Positions 42,980 through 54,186 of a stretch of 64,000 bases of DNA are shown one piece after another (positions within the stretch are counted from its first letter, which is position 1; each line of letters begins with the position of its first letter). Under the pieces are notes generated by a model. It was not told the DNA's origin. It did not search any database and was given only the letters and a program-made list of their open reading frames with translations. A program made the translations under genes and the position numbers. The stretch is from Cycas panzhihuaensis (Eukaryota; Cycadophyta), in contig CM041465.1 of the NCBI GenBank assembly GCA_023213395.1, forward strand, positions 37,207,741 through 37,271,740, in the 5' to 3' direction.

Positions 42980-44690
42980 ACCTTACTATGGGATACTTTG
43001 ACTCAATTGATTCTCACCCTTGAAAACATTTTCTATGATCTAGTCATTGGGCTCACACACCAAAACCAAGGTGAGAATGCCCTATTTATGCCAAGTTACA
43101 AATGAATTGAGACAGAAGGGTGTGGTTTATGACATAAACCCTTTGACCCTTGGTGACAAATACACAATTGCAATTAATTACATTTTATTAATCATGTCTT
43201 TTGACATTTTTGTACATTCGTATAGACACTGGTTTCATCCTGTTGTAGTTTGTTGACCATTCAAATGCATTGACCATGTGTTCTTGTAGATGCATTTATG
43301 ACCGCTGCATTTGTTGGCTTCAATGCATTATCAATTGTCGCATGTGTTCCTATGTTTCAAACGCACATACAATGCATTCCATGAGAGCAGATTTTTCCAT
43401 TGTTGTGCTTTGATTGTCTTTTGCATTCCTTGCATTCCCACTTTCCATTCGTTAGGATTTTTCTATTGTTTCAAGTGTCCACAAGCTTGATTTTGCTACA
43501 TACACCCAACTCATCTATATTAAGAGATCAGGGTTTTTAAGACCATAGTTTTAGTGGCTCCATGGTATTTTGGCTCATGGTTTTGGTTCATGGGCTTTTT
43601 CTTTTTGAAAAAAATTCCATTAAAATGGCTTATATCCAAAAACCAAAAACATTCTACAAATATTTCAAGGCTATTTCCTTGCTATTTCCATGTTACAGAA
43701 ATGAGAAATGGCTAGGCATACCTGTGTTTCTATTAACACAAATGTGGTGTAGTGTTTTATGAGATAAACCCCATCTAGAGTTGCTTCACCAATACGAAAA
43801 TATGGTTTGTTGCTTAACTTATCTATAATGCAAAACATGGATCTCACATACTAGTTTGCGTGACTACAATGAACTCTCTAGATACTTATATATATGTCTT
43901 GAGTTTTGTTGACTGGATTTGTTGTCTCCTATTGCAAATCTTCACTTGTCAAGGGTTTCCACTGTAGTCTAGGGTGTGTGCAAGTGGTCAACATATACAT
44001 TCTTCATTAATCAAGCCACATAAGTCCACAATTAACATACACTTCTCAATAAGTACACATAATTGCTCTTGTAACTCTTTTTATTTTATTAGATAATAGT
44101 CAAAATTATATCATACAAGGTCCATTCGGCTTGACTGGTCAACTGTACCAGATCAGGTACTGCTGGAATCACTGACTCGGCTCTCACCTCCATCCCAATG
44201 AGTGGATGTGATTTGATTATATACACTATGCAATCCAACTTCAGAACGGTTGCGTCTACAATCACAATCATCCATTTTTCTGAATGGATGCTTGTTCAGT
44301 CCTAATCTCGTTGTTAATGTTTAACCATCCGTTCGTCCGTACGACTGTCCACGTGTCCTCTTCATACCACAACCATTCCTATCTACTTGCTGCGTTCCTC
44401 TACTCAGCGTTCGTTCCTTCTATTCAACATTCGCTTCTTTACTGTTTGGTGTGTTTCTGCTGCACAATATCTGTACTTGTGATGGAATGGATTGTATTTT
44501 TGGCTCTGTACTGCCCATTTCCTGTCCCAAATGCATCCCAGTTAACTGTTCTACCAAAGTAACTATAGGTTCTTCATCCGTTCTTCTCCCTGAACGTATG
44601 GTGTCAAATATAATCGCAACATCTATCCGAGGTCAACAAAAATGTATGAGAATTCGTGCTCAATTTCAAAAATTCAAAAAAAATAATTAT
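42980..44690. other. No gene seen; ancient or unclassified DNA
   Basis: About 1.7 kb without credible coding. The part next to 44690 may be the 3' LTR of I (minus strand), because a purine tract on that strand precedes it, but no TG/CA pair or second copy is available. Confidence 0.5.
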
Positions 44691-44714
44691 GTTTTCTCCT
44701 CCTCCCCCTCTTTG
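44691..44714 (-). promoter_or_regulatory. Possible polypurine tract of I
   Basis: Minus-strand AAAGAGGGGGAGGAGGAGAA lies just after the extra reading frame. It could prime plus-strand synthesis, but the next bases do not begin with TG. Confidence 0.35.
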
Positions 44715-44749
44715 ATATTAGGGCTGCCCCTATAGTCCTAGTTAATTTG

Positions 44750-45800
44750 CTAGCTCAATAGCTCTCAACATGTCTTTGTTGATATGCGTAAGGGTTGCTA
44801 TGATTGCATCCTTTTCTTTGATTTTTTCCTATAACTCTGCTATCTGTGCTTTGTAACCCTCCTCTAACGCCTGTAGTAATTGGATTATATGTGTACCCTT
44901 TTCACTTAAGGGTGGTTGTGAAGAACCTTCCCCTGGGTCTGAAACTGCTTGAGGAAGCTCTGTTTCCCATTCTGGTGGTAGCTTCTCTTCTACCGACTGT
45001 TCCCTACATCTCTTCAAACCTCTTTTTGTTGCTTGCTTTGTCGGTGTGAGAACGGGGTTCTAGGTTTGTGCTGCACCCATTTTAAGACCTTGGCCATCTC
45101 TGCTTTGACCTACCGCTTAACCCTTGGATACTGGGTACAACTTGGCATGGTGTTGAACCATTTCTTTATTACTGGCTTTCCTAGTTGAATGGGTAGTGAG
45201 GGGGGTTGAATATCTGGACACTGATGGAATAATAGGGCTAGCAATACTGATGGTTGCCTGCAGGGATGACTTTGAAGCTCCCCTAACAGCTGCTTAATGT
45301 TGTTTGCCAGAAACTCGCACCAATTCATTCGAATGCTGTCTTGCAGTGCCAGTAATAAGGGTATTAACCCTCCCAAAATGTAAGTATGTTTCTACTCTGA
45401 GAGGAACTTGGAGACTAGGATGTTGGCAGCCAATTGCAGCTTCTTATCTGTGATATCGATAATTCTGATACCTATGAAATAGACTTGAGTATCAAGAGCA
45501 TAGAGTTCTCGTATATGTCTCCCTATCTACTTCTGATTTTCTTGTTACTGTGTGGGTTTCTCTTTCATTGGATAAACCTGCAATCTCCTAGATGGTTGCT
45601 GCATCTATCTTCACCTTCTCTTGGTTCTATTTCACGGCAATAATGATTTTTTCCATCATTTCGGGGTCCAAATATAAAGTAGGCATGATCACAAAATCCT
45701 CCCATCTAGCTTGCTTGATCTTTTCTTTGAAGTTTCCCTGTAATTCCTCGAATTCTGCTTGTAATTTTGGCAAGTAGGTCTCCTGGATGCCTGCAATCTT
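44750..45800 (-). pseudogene. Degenerate extra reading frame downstream of integrase in I
   Basis: On the strand of I, about 330 codons can be followed with few stops: MKIAGIQETYLPKLQAEFEELQGNFKEKIKQARWEDFV..., then 45376-45110 GLIPLLLALQDSIRMNWCEFLANNIKQLLGELQ with LPIQLGKPVIKKWFN, then 45017-44829 KRCREQSVEEKLPPEWETELPQ and a helical end (IIQLLQALEEGYKAQIAEL). I recognise no domain, signal peptide or membrane segment. Some Athila/Tat elements carry an extra ORF here; an env-like role is not supported by what I see. Confidence 0.5.
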
Positions 45801-46241
45801 CATTTTTGTGGATGTATGTTCCTTGCTTTAGATGGCTGGGTGATCCATTCTTTTGCGAGCTGTATTTTATCTCCACTCGTCCGTGTGTTCAATTATGGAA
45901 CGATTCTAGGGTTTTTTCCCTTTGTAAACCTCTTTTTTCTGTCCATTCAGGTCGCATTCCTATTTAGGAACACATATTGTTCAGTTCGTTCTCTGTTTGG
46001 AACAGTTCCCTCTTTTCGACTATTTTCTGTTTCGTTCGTTCCCTGGGAGGAATGTATCGTCTTCCGAGAGTTCTTCTTGCCTACTTACATCCTCCATTTG
46101 GAATGTAAAGTGTATTTTTCTTGGACTTTAGTCTAGATGTATGATTTCTATGAGTTACAGTTATTTTTTCTTCATTTTTTGATTTTTTTATCAGGATTTT
46201 TATGTTTATATATCGGTATAGATTCGTAGTGCTAATACTAG

Positions 46242-46257
46242 GACAACTTCGGTTGTC
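46242..46257 (-). other. Hairpin after the integrase end of I
   Basis: Perfect six-base stem GACAAC/GTTGTC around a four-base loop, about 50 bases beyond the integrase end. H has an analogous stem at 38259-38277. Confidence 0.55.
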
Positions 46258-46307
46258 TTACAATTTCATGCAACACGTATGGTACATTTAGTTGACTCAT
46301 ACTCAAA

Positions 46308-47340
46308 CTAATGGTGATATTTCTTCAATCTACTGCCGTTGACCAGGTTAGGCAGTTTGTATCCGTTCATGTCACTTAATCGAACTGATCCATTATGGTA
46401 TATACTTTCCACCTGATAAGGTCCCAACCATCTCAGTTTCAATTTTCCGGGATGGGTGCATAATTTGCTGTCATATACCAATACTTGTTCTCCTTTGAAT
46501 TGAGGGTAACGAAGATGGCAGTCGTGCCTCATGCCTTTTGCCTCATCTTTTCAATTCCTTGTAGCCATTTCAATTTCTGTTGATCTTCATTGAGTTGGAT
46601 TAGCTGCCATAAACGTTCTCGTAGAGATTCAATATTGTCCAATCGATAAGCTAGGGCAATCCTTAAACTAGGTATCTAAAATTCAATAGGTAGTATGGCT
46701 TCTACTCCATATACCAGCTTAAATGGGGTATATCCTATGCCTTGCTTGTAAGTAGTACGGAATGCCCATAAAACTGATGCTAGCTTTTCCACCCAATCGG
46801 ATCTACCGATGTCGCATACTTTCCATAGGCAGTTCTCCAAGATCTTATTAGAACTTTCTACCTGTCCATTCACATGTGGATAATATGGTGTGGATTTGTG
46901 ATGCGCGATCATAAATATTTTTGTAAGTTGTTTAATCACTCCACTAAGGAAATGGGCTCCTTGATTGCTGATTAACTCTATGGGACATCCAAACCTGGTG
47001 ATAATAGCTTCATAAAGAAACCTGGCCGTACTAGTTGAATCTGCTTTTCTTAGTGGTTGCGCTTCTACCCATTTCGTGGCGTAATTTGTGGCTACTAAGA
47101 TAAAACGTGCTTGAGTTCATCTAGGTGCTGGTTTGATGGGTCCGATGAAATCAAGGTCCCATTTCTCAAAGGGTTCCAAAGGAAGAATTGGGTTTAAAGG
47201 ATTGAAATCTCGTTTATTGGGCTTTCCCACTCTTTGGCAATGATCACACCTTTTTACCCAATCTTTTACATCTTCAAACATAGTTGGCCACCAAAATCCT
47301 GTGGTTAAGATTTTCCTCTGCGTATTTTTGGTCCCTATAT
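46308..47340 (-). pseudogene. Integrase of gypsy I
   Basis: Minus-strand pieces: a zinc region near 47230-47330 (VKRCDHCQRVGKPN), WDLDFIGPIKP with the first Asp, LISNQGAHFL where the second catalytic Asp reads Asn, and 46939-46676 HHKSTPYYPHVNGQVESSNKILE with the Glu, then WAFRTTYKQGIGYTPFKLVYGVEAILPIE. 46532-46308 is the tail YPQFKGEQVLVYDSKLCTHPGKLKLRWLGPYQVESIY...GSRLKKYHH, with no chromodomain. Stops and shifts separate the pieces. Confidence 0.86.
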
Positions 47341-47377
47341 GTCCTCTGGCAATACCCTCATGAGCTTGGTATATTAC

Positions 47378-48097
47378 TTAGTTTATCTCATGTGGGCGAA
47401 TGCATCGACGTAAGATATCATCAGGCCCTAACCGATATAGCTCTCCCCCAGCCAATTGGTAAGGTTCCGCTTTCCTTACTAAGTTATGTCTTTGTACTTT
47501 GTCCATGGTTGGTGGACATTGTCCCGTAATTAGAAATTCTATTATGTCTTGATACCATTCTATGGGGACAGATTCCACACTGAAGAGTGCTGCATTTGGA
47601 AAGTCGTCTGGTACTCCAACTACTTTTTCATCATTGTGTATTCTCGAGAGTTGATCCGGAATAATATGGGCTTTTCCTGGTTTCACTATAATTGGAAAGG
47701 TAAACTCTTGGAATAACATCAACCATTGACTGATTCGTCCTCTTAATAGTGGTTTATTTACTAGGTACATGAGTGCTTGGTAATTCACATAAAATATGAA
47801 GGGGTTTGCTAGTAGATAATGGTGAAATTTTTGCAAAGCGTACTCCATTCCAAGTCCTTCCCTTTCCGTTGTTGTATAATTTTGCTCTGCTTTAGTTAGT
47901 TTACGACTGGCAAAGTATATAGGTCTATCCACATTGTTATCCCCTGGTTGTGCTAGAACACACCCGACTGCATATTGGGAAGCATCTACGTGCACATGGA
48001 ATATTTTCTTCCAATCCAGAAAACGTAATACAAGGGCTAATGCTATGGCGCGTTTTAAGGTTTCAAATACTTTCTGTTGATCTGGCCCCATTGCCAT
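47378..48097 (-). pseudogene. RNase H of gypsy I
   Basis: 239 open codons. GPDQQKVFETLKRAIALALVLRFLDWKKIFHVHVDASQYAVGCVLAQPG (first Asp), PIYFASRKLTKAEQNYTTTEREGLGMEYALQKFHHYLLANPFIFYVNYQALMYLVNKP, where the expected Asp of the DH motif reads Asn (YVNYQAL), then RISQWLMLFQEFTFPIIVKPGKAHIIPDQLSR with ADxLSR changed to PDQLSR. It continues into the integrase connection (YQLAGGELYRLGPDDILRRCI). Confidence 0.87.
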
Positions 48098-49169
48098 TTT
48101 ATATCTTTCTTCAAAAGGTCTTCTAGTGGTCCTGCTATCTGAGCATAACTCTTTACAAACTTTCGATAATATCCTGTTAATCCGAGAAATCCTTTCACTT
48201 GTTTTTGGTTTTGAGGTTGAGGAAAACGTAATATGGCTGTGACCTTAGCTGGATCAGTCATTAACCCTTCCTTATGACATAGCCAAGAAAGTTACCGAAG
48301 GGTACCAAGAAGGTGCATTTTTTTGGGTTCAAGCACAACTTGTTCTCTGCAGGTTTGTAACATTATTCTTAGGTTTTCCATGTGATTTTTCATTACTCCA
48401 TATAAGGTCCAGTCATCCAAAAATACAACCACTGTTTCTCCAACAATTTCCTAAATATGCTGAGTACTATCCGTTGGAAGGTTGCTGGAGCGTTCGTAAG
48501 ACCAAATGGCATGACTCTGTATGCGTATGTTCCCCATTTAGTTATAAATGTGGTTTTATGTTGATCCTCAGATGCAATACTCACCTGATTATAACCGTTA
48601 AATCCGCCTGTAAAGGAGTAAACTTCGTTTCCTCCCACGGCTTCTAAGATTTCTTCTGTGAGCGGAATGGGAAAGGGATCATTTTTGGTAACTTTATTCA
48701 GCTATCGGTAGTCTACGCAAACTCAAATTTTCCCATTCCTTTTAAGTACAACCACAACGAAGCTTATCCACTCGCTATATTCGATTTCGTATATGTATCC
48801 TGCTTCTAACATCTTGTCTAATTCTGCTTTTACTTTTTCTTTGTACCTAGGGTTCATCCTATAGGGTCTTTGCTTCACAGGTTTCGCTCCTTCAATTAAA
48901 TCGATGTGGTGCATCTCGATTTTAGGTGGAATTCCCTTAAGGTCAAGCAAAAACATCTTGGTATTCTTCGAATAATGCTTGGGCTTCTACCATTGTTTTG
49001 TCATCCTAGTAGTTGCCAATCATAGCATTCTTAGGGTCCGTTTCTGACCCAAGGTTAATTTGAGTTGTCTTAGGTTCTCCCTGTTGCCTCTCTTCCCCCT
49101 CAGCATGAGCAGGTATATCCTCTATATCCCTTTGTTCATACCTTAATTCCGTATACTCTGGAGGTAGGT
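48055..49169 (-). pseudogene. Reverse transcriptase of gypsy I
   Basis: Starting at the border of E (49169), the linker reads WDDKTMVEAQALFEEYQDVF. 48956-48723 gives DLKGIPPKIEMHHIDLIEGAKPVKQRPYRMNPRYKEKVKAELDKMLEAGYIY. 48638-48393 gives FTGGFNGYNQVSIASEDQHKTTFITKWGTYAYRVMPFGLTNAPATFQR. A frameshift puts the active box VVVFLDDW, which is intact, in the next frame. 48261-48055 has LRFPQPQNQKQVKGFLGLTGYYRKFVKSYAQIAGPL. Clear gypsy RT, broken by at least three shifts. Confidence 0.9.
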
Positions 49170-49382
49170 TGTTGATAATCTTGATTGAGATGAAGAGAAA
49201 AACTTGTATTACATGGAGATCTAGTCTCCCTTAAGTATACATCATGAAAGATGACCATTACGAATTGGATTGTAACCAATCCATCTCTGACAACCAAGTG
49301 TCATTGTCATAAACTCAAGTTACATTTGAGGGTGTCACAACATGACCCCTTTTGCACCTAGATAAAACATTACCCCTCAACA
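49170..49382 (-). repeat. 3' LTR of E (213 bp)
   Basis: Minus-strand TGTTGAGGGGTAATG...GATTATCAACA; matches 54187-54399. The tract ATTAAGAGAGGG lies at 49383-49394. Confidence 0.95.
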
Positions 49383-49389
49383 CCCTCTC

Positions 49390-50574
49390 TTAATGTTTTA
49401 TCTCTAACAAACCTAATTTGTTTCTTAGATACTGCAGTCTTTCTTTTCCAAGAGATTTTGTCAAAAGATCTACGACTTGTTCAAAAGATGGACAGTATTC
49501 TAGATCAATTTCTCCATTGTGGACTTTTTCCCTTATGAAATGATGATGAACCTCTATATGTTTGGTTCTCGCATGAAGAACTGGATTTTTGGTCAACTTG
49601 ATGGCGCTCTGATTGTCACATTTTAGAGGAGTTGCTTTATTTTGTCGTTGTTCCAGATCGGTCAGGAGTTGTCTCAACGGATGGCCGCATGTTCTTGTCA
49701 TAAGCGCTTTGTATTTTGCCTCAGTAGAAGTTAATGCAACAATAGCTTGTTTTTTGCTGCACCATGAAATTATTGAGAAACCTAGAAAAAAACAGTATCT
49801 ATTAGTTGATTTCCTTTGTTCCTTGTCTCCGGCCCAGTCAGAGTCGCAAAAACCTGACAAATTAGTTGATCCTCCTTTGGGATATACAAGTTTCAGGTTT
49901 GCTGTTCCCTTTAGGTATTTTAAAATTCTCTTTGAGGCCTTCCAGTGTCTTACTTTAGGATTTTGCATATATCTAGATACTAATCCCACTGAGTGAGATA
50001 TATCAAGTCTGGCGGCTGTTAGATAGATCAGACTTCCGATCATTTGTTTGTATAAGGTGATGTCTACTACCTGCTCCGTATCGTCTGCTATTAATTCACA
50101 ATTTGTTTCCATCGGTGTGGCACAGGGATTGCAATTTTCCATCTGGAACTTGGTTAACAGATATTTGATGTATTTGCTCTGAGACAGAGCTACATAGCCT
50201 TGTTGTTGATCTATTTCTAATCCCAGGTAGTAGTTCAGGAGGCCCAAGTCTGTCATTTCAAATTCTTGTTTGAGTTGTTCCTTTATGTCTTCAATGGCTT
50301 CTTCATCATTTCCGGTGAGAAGCATATCATCTACATAAACAACGATTATTGTGATTTTGTCATCCTTTTTCCTTATGTATAAGTTGGGGTCTGAATCACA
50401 TCGTTTAAAACAGTTCTTGCATAGGTAATGATCCAATTTTGCATACCAGGCTCGAGGAGCTTGCTTTAATCCATACGGTGCCTTTTTTAGTTTGCACACT
50501 AGATGCTCTTGTCCTTCTTTGACATACCCTTCGAGCTGTTTCATGTAAACTTCTTCTTTCAATTCTCCATTCAA
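49390..50574 (-). CDS. Reverse transcriptase and RNase H of copia E
   Basis: The longest intact frame in the window, 394 codons. From the RT palm: [60 protein letters not shown] with the active YVDD, FEMTDLGLLNYYLGLEI, CATPMETNCELI, QMIGSLIYLTAARLDISHSVGLVSRYMQNPK. RNase H: LSGFCDSDWAGDKEQRKSTNRYCFFLG, KCDNQSAIKLTKNPVLHARTKHIEVHHHFIREKVHNGEIDL, ending GLLEIKH. The frame is not a complete protein: the RT N-terminus lies upstream behind a stop near 50597. Confidence 0.93.
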   Translation of the reverse strand: MNGELKEEVYMKQLEGYVKEGQEHLVCKLKKAPYGLKQAPRAWYAKLDHYLCKNCFKRCDSDPNLYIRKKDDKITIIVVYVDDMLLTGNDEEAIEDIKEQLKQEFEMTDLGLLNYYLGLEIDQQQGYVALSQSKYIKYLLTKFQMENCNPCATPMETNCELIADDTEQVVDITLYKQMIGSLIYLTAARLDISHSVGLVSRYMQNPKVRHWKASKRILKYLKGTANLKLVYPKGGSTNLSGFCDSDWAGDKEQRKSTNRYCFFLGFSIISWCSKKQAIVALTSTEAKYKALMTRTCGHPLRQLLTDLEQRQNKATPLKCDNQSAIKLTKNPVLHARTKHIEVHHHFIREKVHNGEIDLEYCPSFEQVVDLLTKSLGKERLQYLRNKLGLLEIKH

Positions 50575-51087
50575 TAAGGTACTTTTTACGTCTAGCTAAG
50601 AGATTTTCCAGTGCATGCATTTGCTAGAGCAATTACTGTCCTTACAGTGTTCAACTTGGCCACAGGAGAGAAGGTTTCTTCAAAGTCTACACCGGCTGTT
50701 TGAGTGTATCCCTTCACGACCAATCGTGCTTTGTGTTTCTCTATTTTGCCATTAGTTCCCTTGACTTATATACCCATTTGCAGCTGACAACAGATTTGTT
50801 GGTAGGTAATTCTACCAATTCCCATGTTTGATTTTTCTCAATTGAATCCATTTCACTATCCATGGTTGTCTTCCACACATGTTGATCTTTGGCTTCTAGG
50901 AAAGTCTGTGGTTCGACTTTGCTTAGCAGGGCCTTTGGCTTTTGACTTCGTGTTCTGTGTTCACGCACATTGCCTTTTCCTTCCTCAATAGTTTTGATGA
51001 ACCATCTGGGTAACTTCTTTTGTTTTTGTGTGCCTTCTTCAATGTCTCTCTTCCATCGATCGTTCTATGATCGATTCTTCTTCATCA
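50575..51087 (-). pseudogene. Reverse transcriptase N-terminal part of copia E
   Basis: 50968-50741 reads [74 protein letters not shown]. An indel near 50755 shifts to [46 protein letters not shown]-like sequence. A stop at about 50596 then precedes [15 protein letters not shown]. Two or three small lesions separate it from the intact part. Confidence 0.85.
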
Positions 51088-51960
51088 TCATTTCATTTTG
51101 ATCGATGAAGATGAAGGAGATGATCCAGCAGAGGGTACTTCTTCTGAAGTGATTTCGGACACAACTTCTTGTTCTACTTCTTTCTCATTTCCTTCAATTA
51201 TTCTAACTTGTGCAGAGTCATTTGAATTGTCTTCTTCATTGAAAACCGCATCTTTACTTACATAGATTTTATTGGATTTAGGATCTATGCATTTGTAGAC
51301 CTTGGAATTTTTTCTATAACCTATCATAATACATTCTATGCTTTTTGCATCAATTTTAGACCTCCTTTTATCAAGAATGTGAACAAAAGCTACCAAAAAC
51401 TTTAAGTAAACTCACATTAGGTTTCCTACCTGTCTAGGCTTCTTCTAGAGTGATGTCCTTCAGAGCTTTTGTTGGACTTCAGTTTATTAGGTAGCAAGCG
51501 GTACTTATTGCCTCTACCCAATAAGATTTTGGCACTTTCTTTTCATACACCATATTTCTTGCCATCTCCATTAAAGTCCTGTTTTTTCTTTCTGCAACTC
51601 CGTTAGACTGTGGTGTATAGGGAGTTGTGACACATCTAATTCCTTGTGACTTGCAATAGTTCAAGAATTCCTTTGATATGTATTCACCCCCTCCATCTGA
51701 TCTGATGCATTTAATTTTTGTTCCTGACTCCAGCTCTGCTTCTGCTTTAAATTCTTTGATCACTTCAAAGACTTCTGATTTGTTATGAAGGAAGTGTACC
51801 CACACTCTCCGAGTAAAATCATCAATAAAGGTTAGGAAATGCCTGCAACCATTGATTGAAAGTGGTGTGATAGGACCGCAAAGGTCCGTATGAATCAATT
51901 CTAACTTTGATTGTGCTCTCCAAGTGCTTTCTCTAATGGATGTCGGTGTTGTTTACCAAG
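51088..51960 (-). pseudogene. Integrase of copia E
   Basis: 51898-51479 is open: MIHTDLCGPITPLSINGCRHFLTFIDDFTRRVWVHFLHNKSEVFEVIKEFKAEAELESGTKIKCIRSDGGGEYISKEF and SNGVAERKNRTLMEMARNMVYEKKVPKSYWVEAISTACYLIN, so all three DDE acids are present. After a stop at 51479, 51396-51088 has VAFVHILDKRRSKIDAKSIECIMIGYRKNSKVYKCIDPKSNKIYVSKDAVF and an acidic Ser-rich linker. The zinc region lies just upstream. Confidence 0.88.
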
Positions 51961-52500
51961 TTGGCAACTTTCACAGACAAAGTTATCAGAAGAGATATGA
52001 GGTAGCCCATTTACTATTCCTAACTTTTCCATTGATTTTAGTGTCTCAATTGGGAGATGTCCATACTTCAAATGCTAAATTTTATTACTAGTTTGACAAC
52101 AGTACAAGTTTTTTCTTCCACATTGGGAAGTACAGGATCTGACAAAAGTTTGTACAGATCATTACATCTTATTCCTTTTGCAATGGTTTCTCCATTATTT
52201 TTCATGTCTAGAATGTGACAATATCCTTCTTCATCAAAAATTGTTCTTAGTCCCTTTATACTAAGTTGTGAGACAGAAAGAAGATTCATTTTCAGTCCAG
52301 GGACTAGCAAAACATTTCCAATTTTCTTTACATTCCCCTGCAGATTGATGGCAATGGTACCAACCCCTTTTATGTCAAGTGGGTACTTATCTCCCAGTTC
52401 AACTGATTTGTCGAAGTTGCAGGGCTTTAGAGTCTCAAACCAGTCTTCACGGTTGGTCATATTTCATGAAGCTCCTGAATCAACATACCATATGTTGTCA
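51961..52500 (-). pseudogene. Protease and GAG-pre-integrase of copia E
   Basis: The protease segment WYVDSGAS (near 52465-52490) keeps the D-S-G-A motif but is followed by a stop where relatives have Arg. 52460-52068 continues MTNREDWFETLKPCNFDKSVELGDKYPLDIKGVGTIAINLQG, VLLVPGLKMNLLSVSQLSIKGLRTIFDEEGYCHILDMKNNGETIAKGIRCNDLYKLL. The HHCC zinc region follows in broken frames to 51961. Confidence 0.85.
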
Positions 52501-53463
52501 TCCTTTAGACTTGTAGCCAAGGCGACAATAAAAGCAGTCTCTTCTTCCTCTTCCTCTGTTTTTTCCTTGCTATATCCTCCAACAGGTCGTTTCCCTTTTT
52601 GAATCTCGATCCTTCTTTGTGGGCATTGATATGGGTAATGCCCGGTCTGCCGACAGTGGTAGCAAATGTCAAAAATTCTACAGCTGTTGGAGATGTGTCT
52701 GGTTTTTCCACAATTAAAACAGATTTTGGTATCTCTACTTCGTCCTCATCCTCTGGATTCTTGCCAACGTCCACGTCCTTTGAAGTCTGGTGTCGAGCCT
52801 CATCCACGAGTCTGGTTTCTTCCACGTGGGCCTAGATTCAATCTAGACGCAAATGCATCCTCCAGTTCCGAAGAATCCTCATACCGCTTGTTTCTTTGTT
52901 CCTGTCTTAACAGCAACCTCGTTAATTCATCAAGAGTCATTTTATCAATTTGATCACTATTTGTAATAGTGTTAATGGTTATGTCAAAGAATTTTGGCAA
53001 CTTGGTTGCTACCAGTTCCACCAGCTCTTGTTCTGAGATCAACCCTCCTACACTCAATAGATTATTTCGGATTGAAATAACCTTGTGTATGGACTACATT
53101 GATTTCACTTTCTTTCATGTGCAGTCTATATAATTCTTCTTTGATTGCTATTATCCTAGCTTTGTTCTTCTGCCCATACAAATTCTCAAGACATTTCCAA
53201 ATAGTCGAAGATGAATTCAGTTTTTTAAATAACACCAAGAGTGAGTCAGAAACTGACATTTTCAAAGTGGGCATTCCTATATTATCTCTTTCTTTCCAAC
53301 TTGCCAGCTTTGGATCTAAGTCGTTTGGACGAATTTTAGTCCCATTCTCAATGTTCCAGGAATTTTTAACTCTCAAAATAGTTTCAACTTTAATTTTCCA
53401 AACATGGTAATTGGAATTAGTTAATTTTTCTTGTTCTGGCAAAGTTATGAATGTAGAGGCCAT
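52501..53463 (-). pseudogene. gag of copia E
   Basis: Start at 53463: MASTFITLPEQEKLTNSNYHVWKIKVETILRVKNSWNI, then DNIGMPTLKMSVSDSLLVLFKKLNSSSTIWKCLENLYGQKNKARIIAIKEELYRLHMKESEI and a frame break near 53060. 53057-52800 gives ELVELVATKLPKFFDITINTITNSDQIDKMTLDELTRLLLRQEQRNKRYEDSSELEDAF. Two intact CCHC knuckles, CFNCGKTRHISNSC and CYHCRQTGHYPYQC, lie near 52620-52730 in another frame. Confidence 0.88.
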
Positions 53464-54174
53464 TGATCTTGCGAAAATCAGAGATGACGAAGTTTGGACC
53501 GTACACTTGTACGGATTTCCGTACAAAACTGGAACGGTATGGAATAGGGCAAATTATACCTCAAAAGAGAGAGCACGACGAGAGGAACTCAGATCTAAAG
53601 TCAGATTTTGAAAACAACATTCAGTTTGAGAGAAAACAGCCCCGAAAGGAACTAGGGCGCAGCTAGGGTTTGATCTTTTTTCACTCAATTCTCACAAAAT
53701 ACTCCACGAAATCCCATGAAATTGATTCTAAAATGTTTGTAGCTTTGATACAGAGATACTATGACTGATTTGATCTGGAAATTAGAAGAAAAACGGAAGA
53801 AATTTGTGATTGTACCTCCAAATGTGCGCGGACTGGTAAAGTGGCAAAAACTGCCTTCAAACGGTGTCTGATGACTTCGATCCTGAAGAGAAACATGACG
53901 AGGATGACTTGATCTACCTTCTCTCCAAATTTTAGCTAATTCTGTGCACTTTAATTTTTTGTCTGTACAAGTCCGTACGGTTCTGTACTGCGTCCGTACA
54001 TAGTCAAATTTCTTCTCTTTGACCTTTGATCCTGATCTGAGCTTCAGGTATCTCCTTTTCTACCTCCTAATAGCTTTGACTCTCAATCTTGCCTTCGCTG
54101 GCTTCTCCAACTGTCTTGCACTGGGACTGCCTTTATCAGATACCAAACCTTCTCTCAAGCAGGCAGGATAACCT
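53464..54174 (-). other. 5' leader of copia E
   Basis: About 710 bp, non-coding. It holds several GTAC words (gtacacttgtacggatttccgtac near 53502-53525, and 53965-54000), as does the leader of C. Confidence 0.65.
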
Positions 54175-54186
54175 TCTCTAATACCA
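54175..54186 (-). promoter_or_regulatory. Primer binding site of E
   Basis: Minus-strand TGGTATTAGAGA directly adjacent to the LTR; initiator Met tRNA type with two changes. Confidence 0.85.

Noticed and set aside
43047-44562. Small open frames as host genes
   Set aside because: All short, without motifs, start context or splice pattern that I could support.
44829-45376. Env-like gene of gypsy I
   Set aside because: No signal peptide, transmembrane segment or glycosylation-rich ectodomain is visible; kept as an unrecognised extra frame.
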